From Immersiella caudata (Eukaryota > Ascomycota > Sordariomycetes > Sordariales > Lasiosphaeriaceae): a stretch of DNA of 64,000 bases. Below are positions 55,829 to 64,000 of this stretch, piece after piece. The notes under the pieces were generated by a model. It saw only the letters and a list, made by a program, of their open reading frames with translations, did no database searches and was not told where the DNA came from. The stretch is taken from assembly GCA_030512335.1 (NCBI GenBank), contig JAULSU010000003.1, positions 5,580,001 through 5,644,000 on the forward strand. The letters are read 5' to 3'. Both the position numbers and the translations under genes were made by a program. Position 1 is the first letter of the stretch. The number at the start of each line of letters is the position of its first letter.

Positions 55829-58800
55829 ACCGCTGGTTGGCAAAAGCCACGAGACGAAGAAGAGGCACTCGTCGGCTAGGCCAAGGAAGACCTCTTAATG
55901 ACAGAACCATCATGATGACCCACCTCGAGGAAGAAAGAAACCATTGGTCTGTCTATGTGGACGCAACGGATGGGCTTGGGAAACCATTCCGCGCACGAGC
56001 AATAATCGACAGCGGCAGCGCTGCCGATATCATTGACCCCAAGCTGGTCAACAAGAAACAACTCCCTTACCGAAAACGAGCGCAAGAAACGACAATCCGC
56101 TCTGGAGAAGGAGAACTCTACGCTTACAATAACGGGAAGCTCACTCACGAGGCACCACTTTTAATCACGGTGGACGGCAACGAACAACAAGTGACCTTCG
56201 ACATCCTACCAGTCTTTGGCTACGACATAATCCTAGGCAAGCCATGGCTGAAGAAGTACAACCCCGCGATCGACTGGAACGCTGGCCAGCTAAGTTTCAG
56301 CCGACGGGAAGAACCCAAGGATCCAGGCTCCAGTAGCCGGATTATACCAACCAGTATACCACAGGGGCATACCGAACGGTATAATATGGGTGTTAAACCG
56401 GATAGCGTACCCGCTGAGGACGACCCGAAGAACGCTGAGGTCGATGAACTATCCCCACTGTGGATACGGTTTCATGAGACGGACGATCCGCACGACTCAG
56501 GTTACGAATCTGGTGACGACCAGAAGGTGCAGTTGCGTCGACAACCACCAAAGAAGACGGCAGGACAACGAGATGCCCAGCCGCAACAACAGGCTCCGGA
56601 TAGCCTGTCCAAGGTTCCGAAGGAATACCGGAAGTATTCAGTGTTTGGAGAGAAGCTGCTACGCTTGCCGGACCACGGACCCTTCGACCATAAGATCGAA
56701 CTGAAGCCAGGGGCTCAGTTGAAATCCTTCCCAACATACCACCTCAACCCTCGGCAAGCCGAGGCCCTCCGGGAGTACATCGAAGAAAACCTTGCCCTAG
56801 GATTCATCCAGAAATCCCAGTCACCGGCAGGTTACCCAGTATTGTTCGTACCCAGAAAGGACGGCAAACTGCGCATGGTAGTCGATTACCGTTCGTTAAA
56901 CGAAGTTACCATCAAGAATCGATACCCGCTGCCCCTGATTAACGAGTTTGGAGAGAGGATCGCCGGGGCAGATCGGTTCTCCTCGTTCGATTCTCCAAAC
57001 GCGTTCGGTCACAAACGAATCGCCGCAGGAGACGAGTGGAAGACCGCATTCCGAACACGCCTGGGCCACTACGAATATCGGGTGATGCCTTTCGGGCTCA
57101 CCAACGCCCCCGCAACGTACCAGAGCATGATCGACCACGTTCTCCGCCCCTTTATCGACAAGTTTGTGTTCGTCTACCTTGACGATATCCTCGTCTACTC
57201 GAAAGGAGATAAGGAACATCGCAAACATGTCCATCTCGTCCTCTCCGCCCTGGAAAAAGCCAACTTAACGGTGAACCCCAACAAGAGCCAATTCCACGTC
57301 CAGGAACTCGATTTCCTAGGATTCAGAATCTCACCCGGAAGGATAGAGATGCAGAAGTCAAAGGTCGAGGCAGTCACGAACTGGCCGACACCCACTTCAC
57401 AAACAGGAGTTCAAGCCTTTATTGGCTTTGCAAACTTCTATCGACGGTTCATACGACACTTCGCCAAGATTGCTAAACCGCTCCACGAGCTCACGGGCGA
57501 AGGAAAACCGTTCGTATGGACAGAACGACAACAAAAGGCGTTTGACGAGTTAAAACACGCCTTCACAACAGCACCAGTACTAGCACTCCCCGATTTCTCG
57601 AAACCTTTCAGGGTTGAGACCGACGCTTCCGATTTCGCCTGCGGCGGAGTGCTGAGCCAGATCGGAGCCGATGGACTCCGACACCCCGTGGCCTTTTTGT
57701 CAAAAGGGATCCACGGACCAGCACTAAGATACCCCATCCACGATAAAGAATTAATGGCCATCATCTGGTGTTTCACGGAATAGGCTCCTTACCTCAGTGG
57801 CACAGAGGAACCAGTCAAGGTCCTGTCCGACCATGACAACCTACGCTATTTCCTGACGAAGAAACTCAGTCCCCGGCAAACAAGATGGGCTGAGCTAATG
57901 GCACCATTCCATTTCAAGATCCACCACGTCAAGGGAACGGAAAACGGAAGAGCTGACGCCCTTAGCCGTCGCCACGACCACCAGGAGAACGCCAAAGACC
58001 TCGAACCAGTCACAATGTTTGTTCTAGCAGCCGATGGAACCCTGGAACATACACCACAAGTCTCAGACGACTGGATGCCAGAAGAGGCACAGGTTTTCAT
58101 GAACCAATACCCGGACTGGGAAGTCAACGATAGTATTCAACTCTTCACCAACTCCTGCCAAGAATACCGTGTTAAATGGCAACAGGACGACTATCAGGCA
58201 AAGAGGCAGGACTTCCCCGGGTACTGTGGCACCTCCTGCCAAGTCAGAGGACCTTGCCCAGACTGCGAAAAGACCAACGAACTATTGAAAGAAATAGAAG
58301 GAGGACCCCGATCGAGTGATCTCCTCTTCTACAAAGGGAAACCCTACATCCACACACCCTCGAAGCGGAAGAAGTACATTCAACAGGTACACGGAGCAAG
58401 AGTTGGAGGACACATGGGAAGAGCAAAAACGCTTTCACAAGCACAACAAGGATACGCCTTCCCAGGAATGAAAAAACTGGTGGAAGAGGTTGTCGATAAC
58501 TGCGATGTCTGCAACCGAACGAAAACACGCAGACATAAGCCTTACGGGCTTCTCGAACCACTTCCAACCCCCCGCGCACCATGGAGTTCCATTTCGATGG
58601 ACTTCATCACTGGGATCCCCGACTCTAAGGATCCAGCAACAAACGTCAGCTACGACTCCATTTGGGTAGTCGTCGACAGAATGACGAAATGGGCATATTT
58701 CTTGCCATGCTCAACACGAACGACAGCCGAACAACTTACTTACCTCTTCGAGCGGCATATCGTCTCCCAACACCTTTAGCCTGACGATATCGTTTCCGAT

Positions 58801-59688
58801 CGAGACAAGCTGTTTGTCTCCAAGTTCTGGCAAGGATTGATGCAACGAATGGGTGTGAAGAGCAAGCTGTCAACAGCCTTTCACCCCCAGACCGACGGAC
58901 AAACGGAGCGCCTGAATCAGACCCTTGAAACATACCTCCGAGCGTTTGTCAACTTCGAACAAGACAACTGGCTTGAGCTGTTGCCAACAGCACAGATAGC
59001 CTACAATACCACTATCGTCGAGTCAACCAAGATCTCCCCATTCTTCGCACTTTTCGGCCGGGAACCGGAGCTCCGCAGGGGGCCACCTACGAATGCGCCC
59101 CGAGCCGCCGTCCGAGCCGACCGACTTCAGGAGCTGCACGACCACCTGAGGGCCGAACTCGAATTCACCCGCGAACGAATGAAGGGATACTACGATAATA
59201 AAAGAGCCGAGGGACCGACTCTCCAGGAAGGAGACCCAGTCTACCTTTTTTCGCGAAATTTACACACCCAACGACCGAGCCGTAAACTCGACTTCAAGAA
59301 ACTCGGACCGTTCCTCGTCAAAAGGAAGATCGCTACCTCCAATTACGAACTCGATCTACCCACCTCCATGAAGGTACGGACCAAGGTTTTTCACGTTTCC
59401 CTCCTCGAGCCAGCACCAAGGAACGTCCCGCTCGAGAAGAAGATCGAAGTGCACGCCGACGAAGAAGACTTCGATGTCGAAGAAATCCTGGATTCACAAT
59501 ATCGCAAAGGCAAACTTCATTATCTCATCAGATGGCTAGACTACGGCCCCGAGTCGAACTCTTGGGAGCCAGTCGACAATCTCTCCTGCCCTGAACTAAT
59601 CGAGAAATTCCACCGCGAAAATCCAGATCGACCACAACCAGCAAAAAGACGCCACCCCCAGAGGACCACGGCGCGAAGGGCACTATGA
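55765..59688 (+). CDS. pol: Retrotransposon Pol polyprotein (two internal TAG codons)
   Basis: One continuous frame apart from TAG at 57781-57783 and 58777-58779; it lacks its own ATG and is probably reached by frameshifting. Order: protease with IIDSGSA (catalytic Asp codon 56008); reverse transcriptase with VDYRSLNEVTIKNRYPLP, MPFGLTNAPATYQ and YLDD (57175-57186); RNase H starting ETDASDFACGG; integrase with the HHCC zinc domain (H..H then CDVC near 58,500) and catalytic core MDFITG, VSDRD, DGQTERLNQ; GPY/F-like region; and a chromodomain at about 59,480-59,640 (EEILDSQYRKGKLHYLIRW). The first stop replaces a Trp usually found there (FTE-W-xP in relatives). The second lies within the integrase core just before VSDRD. 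Confidence 0.92.
55786..55816 (+). promoter_or_regulatory. Predicted -1 ribosomal frameshift signal, gag to pol
   Basis: The heptamer GGGAAAC (55786-55792) sits in the gag phase as G GGA AAC, the canonical X XXY YYZ form and the one known from some retroviral gag-pro junctions. A 7-nt spacer follows (55793-55799), then a perfect GC-rich hairpin with stem GGCCCT/AGGGCC (55800-55805 and 55811-55816) and loop CCGCC. Slipping back one base puts ribosomes in the pol frame, which is open from 55765. Confidence 0.7.
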
Positions 59689-59765
59689 TGGTATTGTTAG
59701 CCATGCAAAAAGAACCGCTCAACTTGCGGTTTCACCTGGCAGGAGAAACAGCAAGTTGAGGGTAG

Positions 59766-59882
59766 TAGCCCATGTGGGATTCGAACCCACGACCTCTCGC
59801 TAAAACAACCCTTGTGAATAAGCCTGGATTATTCACAAAGGATGACGCAGAACGAGCGCGCTGACCCCTGCGCCAACGGACC
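59766..59882 (-). tRNA. tRNA-like gene with hairpin intron inside the retrotransposon (isotype uncertain)
   Basis: Minus strand: acceptor GGTCCGT pairs with ATGGGCT through three wobbles, D-arm GCGC..GCGC, anticodon stem CTCGT/GCGAG, T-arm GTGGG-TTCGAAT-CCCAC. The A box TGGCGCAGGGG (59875-59865) and a perfect B box GGTTCGAATCC are present. The anticodon region is interrupted by about 40 nt containing a perfect 10-bp inverted repeat (TTGTGAATAA / TTATTCACAA, plus-strand 59812-59821 and 59829-59838). The base before the expected anticodon is not T in the simplest fold, so the isotype (Ala-, Gln- or Arg-like) cannot be fixed, and it may be non-functional. No T-run terminator follows closely. Confidence 0.5.
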
Positions 59883-60007
59883 ATTTCATTGTTGGAACTC
59901 ACCTTCGTTACCATAACCCTTAGCCCTGGTAGCTGGCCTACCTTCCCCAGAGTGGATCTGGACGACTGTCAACACCGAACCGAAGCTAAAAGAAGCGACA
60001 ACCTACC

Positions 60008-60538
60008 TTAGGAAGTAGTTGCCGCCGGTAGCGGCGACCCCGCAGCTGTGTCACCATTCAAGAAGGCACCCCAGTCGAACGACTCGACCATCGCCTCGGG
60101 GGAGAAACCAGTCCGCGCCTCTTCAGCCTCCAAGGACTGGATCACTTCCAGATCCTTGCCAAACGCAGCATGAGCCTTGTCATCGATCACCTTCAGTTGT
60201 CGCTCGAGTCGCTGCGCCTTGGAAAGAGCAGCGGCTAGAGATCTCTGAGCAGCAGTTATTTCGTCCGACGCCTCGCTCCGGGCCTTATCCAATTTCTCCT
60301 TTTGAGAAATCAGTTTCTGCCAAAAATCCGCACTGTTCCCAAAGGCGTCGCAGTAGACGTTCGCGGATCGGCAAGCGGAGCAGGAATCGGAGTCGGATGA
60401 CGCAAGGCACTTGCGCTGGGATTGTTTGCACCGAGTGCAGGGAGACATCTCTCGGCCGAACACAGAAATACGGGCTGCAAGGTCCTTACGACGATCGGTA
60501 GAAGAAGGCCTACACTTGTCAATACGGTAACGAGGCAT
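60008..60538 (-). CDS. Antisense Zn2Cys6 plus coiled-coil ORF in the retrotransposon
   Basis: 176 residues on the strand opposite gag/pol, between pol and the 3' LTR. Residues 34-60 hold six cysteines with spacing C-x2-C-x6-C-x8-C-x2-C-x6-C, exactly the fungal Zn(II)2Cys6 binuclear cluster pattern, starting CTRCKQSQRKC. It is preceded by a basic region (RYRIDKCRPSSTDRRKD). Residues about 70-125 form an alanine/leucine-rich, charged helix suited to dimerisation. The tail is acidic with DWGAFL. The open frame, the exact cysteine spacing and the location suggest a real accessory protein with DNA- or RNA-binding potential. The ORF has no stop or frameshift although pol does. Transcription would need an antisense promoter in or near the 3' LTR (inference). 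Confidence 0.62.
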   Translation of the reverse strand: MPRYRIDKCRPSSTDRRKDLAARISVFGREMSPCTRCKQSQRKCLASSDSDSCSACRSANVYCDAFGNSADFWQKLISQKEKLDKARSEASDEITAAQRSLAAALSKAQRLERQLKVIDDKAHAAFGKDLEVIQSLEAEEARTGFSPEAMVESFDWGAFLNGDTAAGSPLPAATTS

Positions 60539-60593
60539 GGCGAAATCGTTGGAAGGAAGAACTTACGGTCGCAATTCTTTGTGGAAAAAGAAA

Positions 60594-60610
60594 CTAAAGA
60601 GGGGGGATCG
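60594..60610 (+). promoter_or_regulatory. Polypurine tract, plus-strand primer
   Basis: AAAGAGGGGGGATCG immediately precedes the 3' LTR, in the position and composition of the RNase-H-resistant primer for plus-strand DNA synthesis. Confidence 0.65.
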
Positions 60611-61100
60611 TGTGACGACCTGCGGGCCACCCTTGTGGCCGGAACGGACCGACGTGTCCCCGCAGGCGCCACAGTACAGGGCACCGTGTAGCAACCACTT
60701 AACACTGTGTGATCTGTGCCAAGGAATCCGCTCTGTCACAGATCAAGCAGAGACCCACAGAGCACTTGCTCTGTGATCTGTAAACACCAAGGGACGGAGC
60801 AACAGATCAAGGTACAAGTTACATCTCCATTAGTTAGTATAGATAGCCATCATCGTACCCACGATGGTGTGAGGAACCTTCTGTTCCTCACGCAAGTATT
60901 CGCTCGTCAATTGAACTACCTTCGATTGTGTCCTACTGCACCAACACTTGGAGTGTTGCTCTGTCTTATAGTGACATACGACCATCCTTGACCAGTGAAC
61001 CCCCGTCTGTAAGGACTTGCCTCTGCACTACTCCTCTCTGCCCACCCATTCTATCTAACGACCCTGCCGACCGCCTGTCGACAGGCCAGAGGTCGTAACA
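60611..61100 (+). repeat. 3' LTR (490 bp)
   Basis: Same length and, read side by side, the same sequence as the 5' LTR. It is followed directly by the TTTTA target duplication. Confidence 0.97.
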
Positions 61101-61105
61101 TTTTA
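61101..61105. repeat. Target-site duplication, right copy (TTTTA)
   Basis: Matches 52645-52649; the TPR unit resumes on either side of the element. Confidence 0.9.
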
Positions 61106-61640
61106 CTTATCTCTATCACCTGCACCTCTAACTTCTCAACCTTCTCCCACCGGCCCTGGTTGCTATATGTTGACACTAGGTTGGCTATACTTGTTAGCGT
61201 ATCTGGGTGATTAGCCTTAAGTTTAGTCTTGTAAATCTCTATCACTTATATAAACAGCTTCTTAACCTCCTCCCACCAGCCCTGGTTCTTATATGTCAAC
61301 ACTAGGTTAGCCATACTCGTTAACATATCTAGGTGATTAGCCCCAAGCTTAGTCTTGTAAATCTCCATCACCTGTACCTCTAGCTTCTTAGCCTTCTCCC
61401 ACCGGCCTTGGTTTCTGTATGTTGACGTTAGGTTGGCTATACTTGTTAGCGTATCTGGGTGATTAGCCCTAAGCTTAGTCTTACTTATCTTTATCACCTG
61501 TATAAACAGCTTCTCTGCCTCCCTTAACCGGCCCCTTAGTTTATACGCTAACCCTACCATCGTAATCGCACCTATTGTTTCTTCCCGCTCCTGCCCTAGC
61601 ACTTTTTTCCTCATTTTCATCGCCTGTATAGCCATTTTCT
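61106..61640. repeat. 126-bp TPR repeats, coding-upstream side of the insertion
   Basis: Three further units with the same 126-bp period (marker near 61,197, 61,323 and 61,449) plus a diverged first unit (RGRLREAEKLFIQV). One unit is split by the retrotransposon. These units have fewer stops than the interior of the array. Confidence 0.85.
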
Positions 61641-62029
61641 CTGCTTCAAGCCTATTCCCTACACGCCATGTATACTAAGCCGCCTTGTATAGTACTGTGG
61701 CCCAATCTTGCAACGACTGCTCTTCCTTTGGAGTAACTGCTGTTACAGACTTAACGTGTGGGAACAGAACTTGGCATTTACCCCAATTCTCGTACTTGCC
61801 TGTCGGGAGCCTCTCGCAGAGCCTTTGAAGAAGTCGATGCCTCTAATGATCCTGCTGTCCGTGGGCTTCAAGCCATTCGAGCGTAGCTAGCTGCACTAGC
61901 CGATGCATTTCCAAAGTCCTTCCGTCCTTGTTGGCTGAGATAAATGAAAACTGTCTCAATGTCATTATGTCGTCCTTAAGTCCATCGTCGTCCTTATCAT
62001 AGGTGCTCTCGTTGTTGTTATCGCTATCG

Positions 62030-62076
62030 TTATCGTCATCGTCGTCGTCATCGTCATCGTCGTCGTCACCGCCCCA
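62030..62076. repeat. CGT/CAT trinucleotide repeat in the NLR gene
   Basis: TCGTCATCG-type units encode about 12 consecutive Asp on the minus strand, within the acidic spacer between NB-ARC and TPR regions. Likely length-variable. Confidence 0.75.
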
Positions 62077-64000
62077 TCGAAATCCTGCATCATCGCTATT
62101 GTGTGCATTTCTTGCCCTCGAATCCTGCTCTTGCCACCTTTTTGTTTCCCCGTCTTGACCCCGAAGCAGACTTGCTGGAATGCCTTGCCTGTCGTAAAAG
62201 CTCATTAGCGATAAAACGTGAATCGCTGATGGTCTGATATCATGGACATGGTCGAATGATATCTGCCATGTATCAAGGATCGAATTCATAGCGCTTGGAT
62301 CTCGGTGAAGCTTTCCACCCGCGTAGTTAAGAAGACCCGCCTTCCTGCGGTCACTCTTTCGGAACTTGTCAAGATATTGCTGCACCGAGCATGACGGCCA
62401 TGTTTGTGAGATATAAGCCGCCGCCTGAACGATAGTAAGCGGCATGAACTCAAGCGCTGCAGCGAGCTCTTCCGCACTGCCCCCTGCTTCTGCTTGATGC
62501 TGGCCTAGCTTCCTTCGCAGGAGTGTTAACGCGTGCTCCTTGTCCATCGGATCGACTGTGATAATATCCCGGTCTTCGACCAGTTCTGATGCAACCTGTC
62601 TATTGCGCGACGTGACGAGAACGGATCCATGCTGGCACTGCGGAAGGCACTGGATAAGTGGTAGCGGGTTCGTGCCGTCTACGCCGTTAGTATGCCCACC
62701 TCCGCCAGTATACGAAGCCGTGAGGAAGTTCGCATTATTAAGATTGTCCAGTATAAGCACCTAACGTCCATTTCTCTCGTCAGCCAGCCAGCCGCGCACC
62801 AGCTGAAATATGTTGGCCTTTGAGTCATGCCGCCCGGGCGCTGTGACATGCGCTGCGATTTCTCGGAAACTCTGCTTGAAGCGGGCCGTATTGCTAGCAT
62901 GAACCCAGAAGACCCACGCCTTAGGTGATCGCTCTTGGACACGGTATGCATATTCGATGGCCAGTTGAGACTTGCTTCGAAACAGTCAGCTATTAGCCCT
63001 TGTGTGCGCCAGACGGATCGATATACCCGACGCCGCCTAGGCCGATAATTGCAGTCCGAGACCCCGGTCGGCCACACTTTTGGGATATCTGGCTGAGAAG
63101 AGCTGGCCTCTTGACAAAGTCCTCATCGCGGCCGAAGGGAATTATGATGGACGGATTTGGCTGGTTCTGCGGCCGTCCTGGCCGCTCTGAGAGTTCGTCG
63201 ATCTCCCGCCGCAGCTGACGGATCGCATAATCCTTTCCCTTACCATAGTTCGGCACTATAAAGACCCCAAAGATGCCTAGGAGACAATATGCCCAGTCTT
63301 CTTCATACTTGGTCTCGCGCTTTTCCGCCCATCGAAACCGCTCCTCAACGTCAAACTGCGATAGCTGGTTGGACCGGAGCGCCGGGATCCCAATCCCCGT
63401 AATCTCGTGGATCTGCTGTCCAAGCGACTTCTTGTCACCAAGCCGCTGGCCATTGTTTGAGAAGAACTCCACCGACGCCGGCGCAAGAAGCTCCTGAAGT
63501 GTCCATCCTCGAGTAAACCATCTGCTCTCACGAAAGGCCGACATCCACGGAGCCTCGGACGGATCGCCATGCGGCTTTTGCTCGTGCGCAACCGAAACGT
63601 CTGAAAGGTATACGTAGCATCGAGTCGCATCCCGATACCAGCGAAACATGGAGTTGATAGATATCTGGACTTCGATTGGGTCGGATTTGTCGATGCAGCA
63701 TGTATCCACCCAGAAGTGCTGGAGGCCATTACGTCTGGCCTGTTTCGCGCAGAACTCAAGTTTTTTGTAGCCGACCTTGGCGTCCCCAACCCTGTCTACA
63801 ATGTCTTTGTAGCTGACCTCGTCGGTATCTGGCCCCCATCTGTGCGATAGTATCGCATAGGATGGAATGCCAGCCTTCAGATCCTCCGTCAAGCGGAATC
63901 CCTCCCCGTCAGCGTACTTCAGAAGCCGCATGGTTTGGGGACTTCGTCAGCGCAAGAGGCCACCGCAAAAAGAGCTCGTGGACGGAGGTGAGCTCTCAGA

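Larger units (their letters stand above)
52650..61100 (+). mobile_element. Complete Ty3/gypsy chromovirus inserted in the NLR gene
   Basis: 8,451-bp LTR retrotransposon: LTR, gag, pol (protease, reverse transcriptase, RNase H, integrase, chromodomain), an antisense accessory region, polypurine tract and LTR. The LTRs read as identical over 490 bp and are flanked by TTTTA duplications, so insertion is recent relative to LTR divergence. The orientation is opposite to the host gene. Pol has two in-frame TAG codons, so this copy probably needs proteins from another copy. A chromodomain at the end of integrase classes it as a chromovirus and may direct integration to particular chromatin. No match to a tRNA 3' end was seen next to the 5' LTR (sequence after 53139 starts CGATACTTGCG), so the priming mode is unclear. 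Confidence 0.96.
61106..63931 (-). pseudogene. 5' part of NLR gene: HET, NB-ARC and first TPRs
   Basis: Heterokaryon-incompatibility-type NOD-like receptor. Exon 1 63931-63027 encodes an intact HET domain (YAILSHRWG, FWVDTCCIDK, SRWFTRGWTLQELLAP) and the start of the NB-ARC. The intron (GTATAT..CGAAG, 62975-63026) joins GVG to KSQLAIEY, completing the P-loop GLGGVGKSQ. The NB-ARC follows to about 61,850, including VLVTSRN and an unusual Asp/Asn repeat (about 61,990-62,075) before TLRQFSFIS and MHRLVQLATLEWLE. Stops: TAG at 62761-62763 where Walker B normally has Trp (RWxLILDN), TAG near 61,843, one near 61,675 (normally KAAWYxWR) and one near 61,243. TGG-to-TAG equals C-to-T in a CpA context on the other strand, the RIP signature. 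Intact relatives sense non-self and trigger cell death. Only a HET-plus-partial-NB-ARC product is possible here. The promoter is cut by the window end. Confidence 0.85.

Overview
The window is nuclear DNA of a filamentous ascomycete, most likely a sordariomycete (inference). The reasons are short 50-80 bp GT-AG introns with CTRAC-type branch sites, compact intron-poor genes, GC-rich coding DNA, and typical Pezizomycotina families: a type-B carboxylesterase, pectate lyase PL1, a HET/NB-ARC/TPR receptor and a chromodomain Ty3/gypsy element. C-to-T/G-to-A decay resembling repeat-induced point mutation (RIP) fits the same group.

Layout. 1-6.4 kb holds housekeeping genes: TRM6, the Arp2/3 subunit ARC18 and a conserved unknown. 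6.4-10.2 kb has no recognisable gene. 10.2-17.2 kb is a block of secretory-pathway genes: a lipase-like esterase, a PDI-like protein lacking CxxC, a divergently paired prolyl-4-hydroxylase-like oxygenase, and a convergent aspartic protease with a Gly/Pro-rich collagen-like segment. 17.2-31 kb carries an F-box-like acidic protein, tRNA-Pro, a C2H2 regulator, tRNA-Glu plus a tRNA relic, a HAD-fold protein with eroded catalytic residues, a broken propeller-like gene and a Cys-rich unknown. 31-44 kb has a two-helix membrane protein with an apparent frameshift, a ferroportin, a protein with a prion-like tail, a long disordered protein and a PL1 pectate lyase. 45.3-46.8 kb is a broken ECM33-like gene. 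48-50.5 kb is a large helical protein with an internal duplication.

50.8-63.9 kb is the most unusual part. A minus-strand NOD-like receptor (HET, NB-ARC, then at least 17 TPR units of 42 residues) carries many stops of the RIP type. A complete plus-strand chromovirus of 8,451 bp sits inside its TPR array. The element has two 490-bp LTRs that read as identical and a 5-bp target duplication, so it is recent. It shows a textbook -1 frameshift cassette at the gag/pol junction. Between pol and the 3' LTR it carries antisense cargo: a small Zn2Cys6 plus coiled-coil ORF and a tRNA-like gene with a hairpin intron. Pol has two in-frame TAG codons, so this copy is probably non-autonomous now.

All gene models come from reading the sequence. 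Splice sites were placed by consensus and reading-frame continuity, and no database search was run.
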